Assembly (NCBI RefSeq): GCF_001517085.1
Contig: NZ_LRAC01000121.1
Coordinates: 45,805 to 109,804 of the forward strand
Direction: 5' to 3'
Length of the DNA: 64,000 bases
From: Paenibacillus sp. DMB5
GTDB lineage: Bacteria > Bacillota > Bacilli > Paenibacillales > Paenibacillaceae
The notes beneath the pieces are model-generated. The model saw only the letters and a program-made list of their open reading frames with translations. It was not told the DNA's origin and searched no databases. This document shows, piece after piece, positions 8,818-18,534 of the stretch. A program made the position numbers and the translations under genes. Position 1 is the first letter of the stretch, and each line of letters begins with the position of its first letter.

Positions 8818-9996
8818 TCATTTAAAATCACCCTGCCGGTAAACAGGCAGTCTTGTAACAACAGTGAACGGTGCTCCGGCGCGCACTTCCAGCGTTCCCC
8901 CTACAAGGCTGGTACGCTCGTTCATTCCCTTCATCCCCATTCCGCCGCCTGCGTGAAGCCTGCGCAGCTGATCCTCCTCCGGCAGCAGCCCGTTATTGCC
9001 GACCTCCATAACAACCTCACGCTCGCTATAGAATACAGAGATCCAGACAACCGTCGCTTTTCCGTGCCGCAAAGCATTGGTTAATGCCTCCCGGGCATTT
9101 TTGTAGAGTACCACCTGCATGCTCGGATAGAGCGGATAGGCATATCCCTCCACCTGGTATGAGGTTTCTATGCCGGTATCCCGGCCGGTCTCCTCCAGCA
9201 GCCGGTCCAGGGCGTAGGCTCCCTCAAGCTGGGGCGCATGGTTAACCTGCCGCAGGGCAGTCCGCATATCGTCCATGCTGGCGGCGAGCTGGTCACGGAT
9301 CTGGCCCATCATGGCCATGCCTGCTTCAGGTGAACCCGGCAGGGTATGGATGGCCGCCTCGACCATCATTTTGACCCGGATCAGGCGGTGGCCGATATCA
9401 TCATGCAGCTGCCGCGAGATTCTTACCCGCTCCTCTGCCTGCGCCGCGTTCTCCACCTGGGAAGCGAACTGCAGCAGCCGGCCGCGGGCCTCGTCCAGCT
9501 CAAAATGCTTTTTGCGCAGCTCGTCATACAGGAACAAGGTATCTTCCCGGCCGCGTCCCGCCCGGCGCAGCAGCTCGTTTAGCCCGGCGGCCAGCAGGAA
9601 GGTGAAATTCATATAGATCAGTTCCTGAAGGGCTGAAGGGCTGAAGGCGGCGTTCAGCACGCCCAGATGTAGAAAGGTCAGCAGGACAGGCAACGCTTTG
9701 GGCTGGAGCCGGGAATAGCAGAGCAGCGCCGAGACTGCCGGAAAAATCATCAGCAGCCCGTACTCCCGGCACATCCAGGCACTGTACAGCAGTTCAAGAG
9801 TAACGGCCAGAGCAGGGAAAGGCTTCGGCAGCCGTGCGCCGGCAGTGGCCAGCAGCAGCTGCATCAGAACATAGAAGGTGAACAAGCCGTAGTCCGGATA
9901 ATCATAGACATATACGGAGAGCACGGCCGGAATAATGAGCAGGCCGTAACGGAGGATACGCAGTTCTCTGGTCAAGTCATTCATCCTTTGTATCAT
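8818..9996 (-). CDS. Sensor histidine kinase (LnrJ-like, HisKA_3 type)
   Basis: This 392-residue membrane kinase has four to six hydrophobic segments in residues 15-150, with almost no extracellular loop, as in intramembrane-sensing kinases. A dimerisation/phosphoacceptor helix follows with ISRQLHDDIGHRL (histidine near residue 198), then an ATPase domain with the N box NAREALTNALRHG and a G-rich GGGMGMKGMNERT. It is the first gene of the pair with the response regulator. The start is uncertain: ATG 9996 and ATG 9984 both lack a well-spaced ribosome binding site. The likely signal is membrane-active polyene-like compounds if it is orthologous to LnrJ (inference). Confidence 0.85.
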   Translation of the reverse strand: MIQRMNDLTRELRILRYGLLIIPAVLSVYVYDYPDYGLFTFYVLMQLLLATAGARLPKPFPALAVTLELLYSAWMCREYGLLMIFPAVSALLCYSRLQPKALPVLLTFLHLGVLNAAFSPSALQELIYMNFTFLLAAGLNELLRRAGRGREDTLFLYDELRKKHFELDEARGRLLQFASQVENAAQAEERVRISRQLHDDIGHRLIRVKMMVEAAIHTLPGSPEAGMAMMGQIRDQLAASMDDMRTALRQVNHAPQLEGAYALDRLLEETGRDTGIETSYQVEGYAYPLYPSMQVVLYKNAREALTNALRHGKATVVWISVFYSEREVVMEVGNNGLLPEEDQLRRLHAGGGMGMKGMNERTSLVGGTLEVRAGAPFTVVTRLPVYRQGDFK

Positions 9997-10055
9997 AATA
10001 TAAGGCCGTAACAGTCTATATTCATCTTAGCATACCCGGCTCCCTGTTCAGGAGA

Positions 10056-10120
10056 TGACTTTAGTCACCACCAGCTCATGACTTAGCGTACCTCCGGCGG
10101 AACGCTCCATGCGCTACAAT
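10056..10120 (+). promoter_or_regulatory. Putative response-regulator-activated promoter of the ABC exporter operon
   Basis: An imperfect palindrome TGACTTTAGTCA (10056-10067) is followed 23 bases later by the half-copy TGACTTAG (10079-10086). A TACAAT -10 box lies at 10115-10120 with no recognisable -35 hexamer at the proper distance. Activator half-sites two helical turns apart, ending next to a missing -35, are typical of NarL-family activation. Assignment to the neighbouring regulator is inference. Confidence 0.45.
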
Positions 10121-10158
10121 GAAACCATAGAAGTGATAAGAACAGGAGAGATGAGCGG

Positions 10159-11094
10159 ATGACTCTTGCAGTGCTCAGTGATGTTGTTAAACGGTATGAT
10201 CAGAAGCTTACAGTGGACCATGTGAATTTCAATATTGAAGAGGGAGAAATCTTCGGGCTGCTCGGGCCGAACGGAGCTGGAAAAAGCACCACCATCAGCA
10301 TGATCTGCGGCCTGCTGAAATATGATTCCGGTGAGATCCGGATCGACGGCATATCCGTGAAGGAGCATCCGATTGAGGTTAAAAGGCGGATCGGGCTCGT
10401 CCCCCAGGATCTGGCGCTGTATGCAAACATGACGGCGGCGGAAAATGTACGGTTCTTCGGCAAGCTGTACGGGCTGCGGGGCAGCCTGCTGAAGGAACGG
10501 ACGGAGGAGGCGCTTGTTTTTACCGGACTGAGTGACCGGGCCAAAGAGAAGCCGTCCACCTTCTCGGGAGGGATGAAGCGGCGCCTGAATATCGCCTGTG
10601 CAATCATGCACCGTCCGAAGCTGATTATTATGGATGAGCCGACCGTCGGCATTGATCCGCAGTCGCGCAATCATATTCTGGAGTCGGTCAAGGCACTGAA
10701 CAGGCTCGGTTCGACGATCATCTACACCAGCCATTACATGGAAGAGGTTGCGGCGATCTGCGACCGGGTAGCGATTATGGATAAAGGGCATATCATCGCC
10801 TGCGGTACCGAAAAGGAGCTGCGCGAACGGGTCGCCCATGAAGAAAAAATCGTCGTGAAAGCAACCAGCATTACACCCGGACTGATCAGTGAGCTGGGCA
10901 AACATCCGCGGATCAACCGTGTAGAGGTTGTAGAGGATGCGGTTGAGCTGTATCTGCCGTCTTCGCAGAGTGAGCTTCAGGATATCTTGTTTATTTTTTC
11001 CAGGCATGAAGGAAGCATTGTTTCCCTGCATATCGAAGAGCCGGATCTGGAGACGCTGTTCCTCAGCCTAACCGGCCGGACCCTCCGGGACTGA
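10159..11094 (+). CDS. ABC transporter ATP-binding protein (LnrL/YfiL-like)
   Basis: This 311-residue ATPase of an ABC-2 type exporter has Walker A GPNGAGKST (about 37-45), Q-loop LVPQDLALY, signature FSGGMKRRLN, Walker B LIIMDEPTVGID and an H-loop in YTSHYMEE. A C-terminal extension of about 90 residues is typical of drug and lantibiotic exporters. AGGAG lies 10 bases before ATG. Its length equals that of B. subtilis LnrL (as I recall it). Together with two permeases downstream and a divergent two-component system it forms an Lnr-type module, which expels linearmycins and related membrane-active antibiotics in B. subtilis. Confidence 0.88.
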   Translation: MTLAVLSDVVKRYDQKLTVDHVNFNIEEGEIFGLLGPNGAGKSTTISMICGLLKYDSGEIRIDGISVKEHPIEVKRRIGLVPQDLALYANMTAAENVRFFGKLYGLRGSLLKERTEEALVFTGLSDRAKEKPSTFSGGMKRRLNIACAIMHRPKLIIMDEPTVGIDPQSRNHILESVKALNRLGSTIIYTSHYMEEVAAICDRVAIMDKGHIIACGTEKELRERVAHEEKIVVKATSITPGLISELGKHPRINRVEVVEDAVELYLPSSQSELQDILFIFSRHEGSIVSLHIEEPDLETLFLSLTGRTLRD

Positions 11095-11114
11095 GGAAGG
11101 AGCTGTATACGGAT

Positions 11115-12284
11115 ATGAACATCTGGACTATTATGACCTTTGAGCTGCGCCGGCAGCTGCGTTCACGTACCTGGCTGCTGAATATGATTCTGCTGCCGGT
11201 GGTGCTGATTTTCCTGCTGGGAGCTTCACTCTCCGGAGTAGTCGGGGTTGAGGGCGCAGAGACCGTGAATCCGGTGAAGGTTGCTATTGTAGATACGGCA
11301 GCGGCAGCCCCGGCGAAATCGGCCACGCTGGATGCTTTTGTGAAATCGGATGAGGTTAAGGATTATATCAGCCCGTTTGAGGTGCAGACCCGCGAGGAAG
11401 CGGAAAGCGGACTCCGTACCGGAAAATACGGCTATGCAGTCATAGTACCGCAGGGATTCGACAGTGAAATCCAAAGCGGCGGCCAGGCGGAGCTTGAGCT
11501 GATCCTCGGTAAAAACCATAGCGACAATACCACCGCAGGCACAGTGTTCGACAACTTTCTCAGCGAAATCAATTATAAGCAGGCGGCAGCCATGACGCTG
11601 GGGCCTGAGGCTCTGACAGCAGTTATGCCGGCCACGGCGGACCAGCCTGCGGTGCAGCTTGGAAGTCTCAATAATGGAGGAAAAACCTATACGGCCTCCC
11701 AGTTCTACGCCGCTTCCATGCTGCTGATGTTCCTTTTATACAGCGGACTTACGGTTACCAGCTCTCTTTTTAGCGAAAAGGATAATCATACCTTATTCCG
11801 GATTAATTCCATGCCGGTCAAAGGCTCGCAGCTGTTCATCGGCAAAATGCTGGGTGTCGGCGTCATTACGATGCTGCAATGTGCGGCGATTATTATTTTT
11901 ACCAGCCTGCTGTTCGGAGTGTATTGGGGGAACCGCCCTTGGCTGCTGATGCTGTTCTGTCTGCTGATGATCATTGCCTCGATGATGTTCTCGATTCTTG
12001 TCTGCATGTTCAGTAAAACAAGTGCAACCGCCACGAATGTCGTTAATATCGTAACGGTCGGAATGACCTTCCTCAGCGGTGGAATGGCCCCCTTGCCGGA
12101 TTCCTGGGTGAACAGTGTCGGGGCGTTTACGATTAACCACTGGGAGATGCAGGCAATCATCCGGATGATGCTGCATTCAGGCTTCGGGCAGATCCTGCCG
12201 AACCTGCTGGTGATGTCGGCAATGTGCCTTGTTCTGATCGGCGGAGTGGTCTTCACATACCGGAAGGTGGGTTATCATGAGTAA
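11115..12284 (+). CDS. ABC-2 family permease (LnrM/YfiM-like)
   Basis: This 389-residue permease follows the ATPase after 20 bases. It has an N-terminal membrane segment (about 20-42), a large extracellular domain (about 45-195) and five clustered membrane segments from about 200 to the end, the ABC2_membrane_3 arrangement. The last eight bases overlap the next gene (ATGAGTAA). It probably forms a heterodimeric pore with the downstream permease. Confidence 0.85.
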   Translation: MNIWTIMTFELRRQLRSRTWLLNMILLPVVLIFLLGASLSGVVGVEGAETVNPVKVAIVDTAAAAPAKSATLDAFVKSDEVKDYISPFEVQTREEAESGLRTGKYGYAVIVPQGFDSEIQSGGQAELELILGKNHSDNTTAGTVFDNFLSEINYKQAAAMTLGPEALTAVMPATADQPAVQLGSLNNGGKTYTASQFYAASMLLMFLLYSGLTVTSSLFSEKDNHTLFRINSMPVKGSQLFIGKMLGVGVITMLQCAAIIIFTSLLFGVYWGNRPWLLMLFCLLMIIASMMFSILVCMFSKTSATATNVVNIVTVGMTFLSGGMAPLPDSWVNSVGAFTINHWEMQAIIRMMLHSGFGQILPNLLVMSAMCLVLIGGVVFTYRKVGYHE

Positions 12285-13434
12285 TATCTGGACAATCGGC
12301 TGGAATATGGTCAAACGGACCATCGGCTCGCGTAAAGGGCTGATGCTGTATATTGTGCTGCCTGGCATCGTAGTTGCAGCGATTATTTCTATCACCGGAG
12401 GCATTGATAACAGCTCAAAGGCCACTTTGCTCTATACCAATCTGGACAATGGGGCGGGAGGCAGGCATCTGCTGGCAGAGCTCAGGAGCTCAGGAGATTA
12501 CGAGCTGACAGAGAGCCCCGGCGAACAGGAAATGAAAGAAAGCGTGATCGGCCAGGACGGGATCGCCGGCCTGCTGATTCCGCAGGATTATAGCGCACAG
12601 CTGCTGGACGGCAAGCAGCCGCAGCTAAAAGTATACGAGCTGAAGATAACGGAGGACTCGGTTCTGTTAAAAATGAAAGCCGCTGCCATAGCCAGGCAGA
12701 TGCTGGTGACCGCAGCCACGGTGAAGGAGAGCGGGACCGGTGATCCGGCCGGTCAGTTTGCCGCCATTCTGCAGCAGGCCGAGCGGCATAATGCCGGAAG
12801 TGTGCGGACGGATTATGACCTGTACCCCAGACAGACACTGGGGGTTATAACCGGAATGACACTGATGTTCCTGATGGGTCTGGTGACAAGTGCAGTCAAT
12901 CAGGTGATTGATGACCGCAAGAGCCGGACGATGATGCGGATGTACAGTGCGCCGGTCCGCGCCTATGAAATTGCGCTGGGCAACTTTTTTGGCAGCTTCC
13001 TGGTCGGCATTATCCAGATTGCCGTTGTCCTCGTCCTAGGCAAATGGGTGCTGCGCTACGACTATGAAATTCCGATGTATCTGTACTTCCTGGTGCTCGC
13101 CGCATTTATGCTTGTCTCGATGGGCATCGCCGGCACAGTGGCCGGCCTGATCCGCAACCCGCGCAATGCCGGAATGCTGAACGCGCTCATTCTTACACCG
13201 ACCTGCATGCTGGGCGGATGCTTCTGGCCGCTGTCCATTATGCCGGAATACATGCAGAAGGCAGCTAATTTCACACCGCAGAAATGGGCTATCCAGGCGG
13301 TGGATATTGCGGCTACGGGCGGCGGCTGGAACGAGCTGTGGCTGCCCTTTGCGGTCCTTGGCCTGATGGCGGCCATCCTGCTCGCACTCGGTTCGGCCAC
13401 TCTGCGCCCGAATGAAGCGGGAATCAGCGCCTGA
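12277..13434 (+). CDS. ABC-2 family permease (LnrN/YfiN-like)
   Basis: This 385-residue permease has the same layout as its upstream neighbour: membrane segment at about 21-43, extracellular domain to about 185, then at least five membrane segments. The ABC-2 conserved region includes DRKSRTMMRMYSAPV. The overlap with the preceding gene indicates translational coupling. It is the last gene of the operon, and a terminator follows about 65 bases later. Confidence 0.85.
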   Translation: MSNIWTIGWNMVKRTIGSRKGLMLYIVLPGIVVAAIISITGGIDNSSKATLLYTNLDNGAGGRHLLAELRSSGDYELTESPGEQEMKESVIGQDGIAGLLIPQDYSAQLLDGKQPQLKVYELKITEDSVLLKMKAAAIARQMLVTAATVKESGTGDPAGQFAAILQQAERHNAGSVRTDYDLYPRQTLGVITGMTLMFLMGLVTSAVNQVIDDRKSRTMMRMYSAPVRAYEIALGNFFGSFLVGIIQIAVVLVLGKWVLRYDYEIPMYLYFLVLAAFMLVSMGIAGTVAGLIRNPRNAGMLNALILTPTCMLGGCFWPLSIMPEYMQKAANFTPQKWAIQAVDIAATGGGWNELWLPFAVLGLMAAILLALGSATLRPNEAGISA

Positions 13435-13498
13435 GGGCGGTGTATGGCGGTCCGCTAATAGGGAACAGAGCTTTCCCGGATCAGAATCAGATTTCTGT

Positions 13499-13529
13499 AA
13501 GCCCTTCTGTGTATGCAGAGGGGCTTTTT
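13499..13529 (+). terminator. Intrinsic terminator of the ABC exporter operon
   Basis: AAGCCCTTCTG pairs with CAGAGGGGCTT (one G-T wobble) around a six-base loop and is followed by TTTTT. Confidence 0.8.
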
Positions 13530-13740
13530 GCGACCTATTCCCTTAGATGGCTTGCTCCTTCCGCTGTCCTCTGTCCAGGGAGTGAGACGCGCTCCGTCTT
13601 GAGACCGGGCCGGAAACCAGCCGCCGGGCGGTTTTGGCATTCTTTTAAAGACACTACACTAAAGCAAGAAAGCAGCTCATGCATAAGGAACGCAGACATA
13701 AGGCTTCTCAAATCAGGAGAGTGGAAGGGGTAAAGGAACA
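13530..13740 (+). other. Leader region before the RND exporter
   Basis: About 210 bases hold no recognisable gene. A weak promoter-like pair TTGGCA (13634-13639) and TACACT (13655-13660), 15 bases apart, sits mid-way. Purine-rich GGAAGGGG and AAAGGA lie just upstream of the next start codon. Confidence 0.35.
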
Positions 13741-16700
13741 ATGACTTGGTTTACAAAGTGGTCCTTCGGCAATAAAGGGGCAGTAGGCCTTCTCGTCGTA
13801 ATGGCGCTTGTAGTGGGGATGCTGAGTTATACCACACTGCCAATGGAATTCATGCCGGAGGCTGACAATCCGCAGGTGACCGTAACGGTACTGGGTCCGG
13901 GCCAGGACGCACATTCGATGGAAAGTAAGGTTACGAAGCCGATCGAAGAGGCAACCGCGGCTTTAAAAGGTAAAACCGGGCAGATGTCCACCTCGGGGGA
14001 CGGGTATGCGAAGGTGGATCTTTATTTTGACGGAAAGAGCGATATGAAGGAGGCCTCACAGGAGGTTGAAAAGGCGGTAGGTGCACTGCAGTTCCCGGAA
14101 GGGGTAATGGACCCTTTCATTGTGCAGCTGAACACTTCCATGATTCCGGTCGCTCAGACAACGTTATCTTTCGAAGACGGGCTGACCAAGGAGAATCTGG
14201 AGGTTGCTGAAAATACGATTATTCCCCAGCTGCAAAAGATAGACGGCGTAGCCAGTGTAGCACTCTACGGCAAAACCAGCCCGCAGGTTAATGTGAAGCT
14301 GGACCCGCAGGCGATGGCAGCAAAAGGTGTTTCCACTGCGCAGGTGCTGGGATTGCTCCAGGGCCGCAGCGTATCAGCTTCTATCGGGGAGCAGACGATC
14401 GGCGGGCAGACGGGGAATGTAAATGTTACGTCTTCCATAGACAGCCTGGACACGTTAAAGAGTCTTCCGTTAGCCGCCGGCGTAACGCTGCAGGATATTG
14501 CTGCAGTTACGGTCAAAGCGGATCAGGAGAGCGTCAGCCGCTCCAACGGCAAGGATGTGCTGTTCGCGATTATCACCAAGGAAGCCGGTGCGAATGCGGT
14601 TGATGTCGGTGAGAAGGTGCGGGATGCTGCGGATGATATCAATAAAAGTGTGCCGGGTGCCGAGCTTTCCGTTATCTTCAGCACCTCTGACATGGTCGTC
14701 ACCTCGGTCAACAGCATGATGCGTGAGGTGCTGCTTGGTGCCTTGTTCGCTACAGTCGTCATTCTGCTGTTCCTGCGCAACATCCGGGCTACGCTGATAA
14801 CGGCAGTATCCATTCCGCTGTCTCTTGCCGTGACACTGTATCTGCTCAAGGTTTCCGGCATCACGCTGAACATCGTTACTCTCGGCGGTGTAGCCGTTGC
14901 GGTAGGACGGCTGGTCGACGACAGCATAGTTGTAATTGAGAATATATACCGCCGGCTGCAAAAAGAACCGCTGTCCCGTGATATGGTAATCAGCGCAACC
15001 GGCGAGGTCGCCAGAGCCATCACCACTTCGACGATTGCCACCGTTGCGGTGTTCCTGCCGATGGGGCTGCTGCGCGGCGGCCTGCAGGATTTTCTGCTGC
15101 CGTTCGCGCTGACGGTTACCTATTCGCTGCTGACCTCACTGGTTGTAGCGCTAACGGTAGTGCCGCTGCTGAGTGCATGGCTGTTACGCGGAACATCCAT
15201 GAAGGAGCACGAGCCTGCCAAATGGTTTTCCCGCTTCCTCAACTGGAATCTGCACCGCAAGTGGATCACGCTGACGGCAGGCCTGGTGCTGCTTGCCGGC
15301 TCCATCGCCGCTTACGTTGCAATGCCCAAGGGGGCGCTTGATGCAGCGGACGCCAGTATGGTCAGTGTCCAGCTCGTATATCCGAATGATGTGCCGGTAG
15401 CCGAGGTGCTGGAGAAGGGTAAACAGCTTGAGCAGGAGATGATCAGCCGGCCGGAGGCAGAGACCGTCGTAATGCAATCCGGCAACAGTGCCGATATGGC
15501 CAGATGGGGTACAGTGAGCTCGCTGACTCAGGTAGACTACACGGTACTGATGAAGGAGGATGCTAATGCCCAGCAGTTCCTTGATCATGTGCGCGGTCTT
15601 CAGGACAGCTATGAAGGAGCAACACTGACAGCAAATGAAGCCAGTATGATGGGATCTGGATCTACAAGTGAGTTTGTAGATATTTCCGGGGATGACCTTG
15701 CGGCAATCCGGACGGTTGCGGAAGAAGCAATGGTTAAGATTGAGGCTGTGGACGGTGTACAAAAAGTCAGCAGCAATATGGAAGATACCAAGCCGGTATT
15801 TGCCTTCAATGTTGATCCAGCGGCAGCAAATGCCCAGGAAATCTCCATGCAGCTTGCAGCCATGCTTAATCCGGTTCCGCTGGGCCAGATGGAGCTTGAA
15901 GGCTCACCGGCGGCGGTTATGCTGGAGCCGGTGCTGCAGCCGAAGTCACAGGAAGATCTCAAGCAGATTACGGTGATGACCTCCGGAGGGCCGCAGCTGC
16001 TCTCAGATGTAGCTTCATTTGAGGTAACGGAGCAGCCTGCGATGCTCTACCATAAGGACGGCAAGCCTTATGTGCGGATTACCGCAGAGGTGGATGCGAA
16101 GAAGGTGTCGGCAATCGGGGCAGAGATCAAAAAGCAGACAGACGGTCTTGCCCTGCCGGAAGGCGTAACCCTGTTTGCCGGGGGAGCCTCTGCTGATCAA
16201 GCCGGCGACTTCGGGGATCTTGGAATGACAGCTTTGATCTCCATCGGTCTGGTCTACCTGATCATGGTGCTGACCTTCAAGACACTTCGTGCCCCGCTGG
16301 CGATCATGTTCTCGCTGCCGCTGGCGGCAATCGGAGCCATTGTGGCCTTGATCATCTCGGGCATAACGCCTGACTTTACCGCATTGTTCGGTGCCTTGAT
16401 GCTGATAGGTATTGTTGTCACTAATGCGGTTGTGCTGATAGACCGGATCAAGCAGAATGAAGAGCATATGACTATCCGTGCAGCCATTCTTGAAGCGGCG
16501 GGAACACGGATGCGCCCGATTCTGATGACCGCGATTGCCACCGTCTGCGCCATGCTGCCTCTCCTTTTCGGGCACTCCGAGCAGGGCAGCATCGTCTCCC
16601 AGAGCCTGGCGATTGTCGTAATCGGCGGCCTGACCGCAGCAACCGTTCTGACGCTGCTGGTTGTACCGGCAGTATATGAACTGCTGTATTTCCGCAGATC

Positions 16701-16749
16701 GGCCAAGGAGCGGAAGGAAGCGGGGAAGAAGGCTGAAGCGGCAATGTAA
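13741..16749 (+). CDS. RND family efflux transporter (AcrB/SwrC-like)
   Basis: This 1002-residue proton-driven exporter of the AcrB superfamily is the single-protein form found in Bacillota. The N-terminal segment (about 12-32) is followed by a porter domain with GPGQDAHSMESKVTKPIEEA, a membrane bundle in the middle (about 330-545) with the RND segment-4 motif VAVGRLVDDSIVVIENIYRR carrying the proton-relay aspartates, a second porter domain, and a second bundle (about 825-985). B. subtilis SwrC (YerP) exports surfactin. No membrane-fusion protein gene is adjacent, as expected in a Gram-positive. Substrate unknown. Confidence 0.9.
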   Translation: MTWFTKWSFGNKGAVGLLVVMALVVGMLSYTTLPMEFMPEADNPQVTVTVLGPGQDAHSMESKVTKPIEEATAALKGKTGQMSTSGDGYAKVDLYFDGKSDMKEASQEVEKAVGALQFPEGVMDPFIVQLNTSMIPVAQTTLSFEDGLTKENLEVAENTIIPQLQKIDGVASVALYGKTSPQVNVKLDPQAMAAKGVSTAQVLGLLQGRSVSASIGEQTIGGQTGNVNVTSSIDSLDTLKSLPLAAGVTLQDIAAVTVKADQESVSRSNGKDVLFAIITKEAGANAVDVGEKVRDAADDINKSVPGAELSVIFSTSDMVVTSVNSMMREVLLGALFATVVILLFLRNIRATLITAVSIPLSLAVTLYLLKVSGITLNIVTLGGVAVAVGRLVDDSIVVIENIYRRLQKEPLSRDMVISATGEVARAITTSTIATVAVFLPMGLLRGGLQDFLLPFALTVTYSLLTSLVVALTVVPLLSAWLLRGTSMKEHEPAKWFSRFLNWNLHRKWITLTAGLVLLAGSIAAYVAMPKGALDAADASMVSVQLVYPNDVPVAEVLEKGKQLEQEMISRPEAETVVMQSGNSADMARWGTVSSLTQVDYTVLMKEDANAQQFLDHVRGLQDSYEGATLTANEASMMGSGSTSEFVDISGDDLAAIRTVAEEAMVKIEAVDGVQKVSSNMEDTKPVFAFNVDPAAANAQEISMQLAAMLNPVPLGQMELEGSPAAVMLEPVLQPKSQEDLKQITVMTSGGPQLLSDVASFEVTEQPAMLYHKDGKPYVRITAEVDAKKVSAIGAEIKKQTDGLALPEGVTLFAGGASADQAGDFGDLGMTALISIGLVYLIMVLTFKTLRAPLAIMFSLPLAAIGAIVALIISGITPDFTALFGALMLIGIVVTNAVVLIDRIKQNEEHMTIRAAILEAAGTRMRPILMTAIATVCAMLPLLFGHSEQGSIVSQSLAIVVIGGLTAATVLTLLVVPAVYELLYFRRSAKERKEAGKKAEAAM

Positions 16750-16809
16750 GGATAGGTTGATTGTGAAGGGGAGTCCGGATAATACAGCTGAATATTTCAG
16801 GATAAAGGC

Positions 16810-16840
16810 AGGGGCAGTGCGGGATTTCCGCACTGCCCCT
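16810..16840. terminator. Hairpin between convergent RND and ABC genes
   Basis: A perfect 13-base-pair stem (AGGGGCAGTGCGG / CCGCACTGCCCCT) has a GATTT loop. The T tracts are short on both sides, but its place between convergent genes suggests bidirectional termination. Confidence 0.7.
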
Positions 16841-16888
16841 GTAGTTTGAGATGTGCCGCATCAGTAAGGTTAGCAAAAGCCCGAGCGG

Positions 16889-17686
16889 CTAATTTCCCGT
16901 ACTCTCATAACGTGACAGCCCGAAGCGGAAGATACCGTAGGCTGCAGCCATGCTTCCCAGTGCGGCTACCGGAGCCAGCATCCACCAGCAGGACCAGCCG
17001 CTTTTGCCGAAAATATAAGTAGCCGGGTAGAAGCTGATAAAAGCATACGGCAGCACGGTGGAGACGAACACGCGGATCGCCTGCGGAAACAGCGACAGCG
17101 GATACTTGGCCAGATCGGCCAAATTATGGACCATCAGCGGAAAAGCGTTGCCTGCATTCTTGATCCAGAAGGCGGCTGAATTGGCTGCCAGATTGATTGA
17201 TACGCGGATAATCACCGCCGTAATCAGAAGAAAGAGAATGATTAGCACTTTCCCCGGAGTCCAGTCCACATTTCCATGGACCAGCGATTGCCAGATGATG
17301 ACTCCGCCGATCAGCAGATTACCAAGGCCATTAATTCCGATCCCTGTACAGAAGACCTGCAGCACCACAGGCACCGGCCGCAGCAGGTAACGGTCCATTT
17401 CGCCCAGGTTAACGAGCCGGCTCATCCGCCAGGTGCCTTCAAAGAACAGGGAGCCGACGCCTTCCGTTACAAAAATCATCGCATACATAAACGTCACTTC
17501 CCAAAACGCCCAGCCGTTGATGTCGGGAATCCGGTCATAAATCACCCAGAGAAATACAAAGCCGAGCACCTGGGTTAACGCAGCAGAACACATTAATATG
17601 TAGAAATCCTTATTATATTCGAGTATGGCCTTGAGCTGCTGCACGTACAGCCGTCTGTACAGATAGAACATCCGTGATACCCGCAC
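16889..17686 (-). CDS. ABC-2 family transporter permease (DUF990 type)
   Basis: This 265-residue permease has six predicted membrane segments starting near residue 30. It belongs to the ABC-2 subfamily formerly called DUF990, recognisable by the motif GEMDRYLLRPVPVVLQV. It is the third gene of a minus-strand operon (ATPase, permease, permease) and starts about 20 bases after the upstream permease ends. Substrate unknown. Such cassettes are widespread in Bacillota without a demonstrated role. Confidence 0.85.
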   Translation of the reverse strand: MRVSRMFYLYRRLYVQQLKAILEYNKDFYILMCSAALTQVLGFVFLWVIYDRIPDINGWAFWEVTFMYAMIFVTEGVGSLFFEGTWRMSRLVNLGEMDRYLLRPVPVVLQVFCTGIGINGLGNLLIGGVIIWQSLVHGNVDWTPGKVLIILFLLITAVIIRVSINLAANSAAFWIKNAGNAFPLMVHNLADLAKYPLSLFPQAIRVFVSTVLPYAFISFYPATYIFGKSGWSCWWMLAPVAALGSMAAAYGIFRFGLSRYESTGN

Positions 17687-17706
17687 CGGTCCTCACTCCT
17701 TTCCTT

Positions 17707-18513
17707 TTAACCTCCATGAATGGTTACCTGGCGGACCGCCCAGTTCCACATGGCTTTGCCGGCGAACCAGAGGGCGATCCCCCAAAACGCCTGCAAAGCG
17801 ATCAGCTTCAGACTCCCGGCAGTACCGGCCTGCTGCAGAAAAATCATCGTCGGCGTATGAATGATGCTCTGAAACGGCAGCCACAGGGCCAGATGCTCCA
17901 GCCAGTCCGGGAAAAAGGCCAGCGGCACAAGCGCACCGGACAGCAGGTTAGTGACAGCGATCCGCGTCCAGACGATGCCCATCGAGCCGGTCGACCAGAA
18001 GCACAGCAAGGCCGCCAGATATACCACGCCGAATTTGACCAAAATGGCACACAGCAGGCTTACGGCAAACAGCACATAGACAAGCGGCGAATGCGGCAGG
18101 GTGATTCCGGACACAAAGGAAGCAAAAAGCGTCAGCAGAACCGCGCTCATGCCACCCTCCAGCAGACTGGCCCCCAATGTCTCAGAGAAGCGGGCGCTCT
18201 GGAAATCAAGCGGCTTCAGCAGATCCATCGCTACGCTTCCGTCCAGAATTTTACCGGAGATGGATGTCTCGGAATACCAGGAGAGCACGGAGTTGGCCAG
18301 AAAGGTGACCAGCAGGTAGGTTTTCATCTGATCCCAGGTGAATCCGCCCACCTCGCTGCGGCCGCTGTAAATGCCCTGCCACAAAAAGTAGATCGCCAGC
18401 AGGTTCACGGTATTAGCCAAAAAGCCGATCACGTAGGAGGTCCGGTAGGCCAGAACATTTTGCAGGGAGCGGTTTGCAATGCTTCTGTATTTTTTTAGTG
18501 AAATGGCAGACAT
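17707..18513 (-). CDS. ABC-2 family transporter permease (DUF990 type)
   Basis: This 268-residue permease is paralogous to the downstream one. It shares the subfamily signature in the form LDGSVAMDLLKPLDFQSARF after the second membrane segment, with six segments overall. It lies 21 bases after the ATPase gene. The two permeases likely form a heterodimer. Confidence 0.85.
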   Translation of the reverse strand: MSAISLKKYRSIANRSLQNVLAYRTSYVIGFLANTVNLLAIYFLWQGIYSGRSEVGGFTWDQMKTYLLVTFLANSVLSWYSETSISGKILDGSVAMDLLKPLDFQSARFSETLGASLLEGGMSAVLLTLFASFVSGITLPHSPLVYVLFAVSLLCAILVKFGVVYLAALLCFWSTGSMGIVWTRIAVTNLLSGALVPLAFFPDWLEHLALWLPFQSIIHTPTMIFLQQAGTAGSLKLIALQAFWGIALWFAGKAMWNWAVRQVTIHGG

Positions 18514-18534
18514 GGCTGTGAGGGTCCTCCTTTC

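Noticed and set aside
13440..13733. A 97-codon plus-strand frame after the ABC exporter operon
   Set aside because: It runs through the intrinsic terminator at 13499-13529 and has no ribosome binding site or recognisable sequence.
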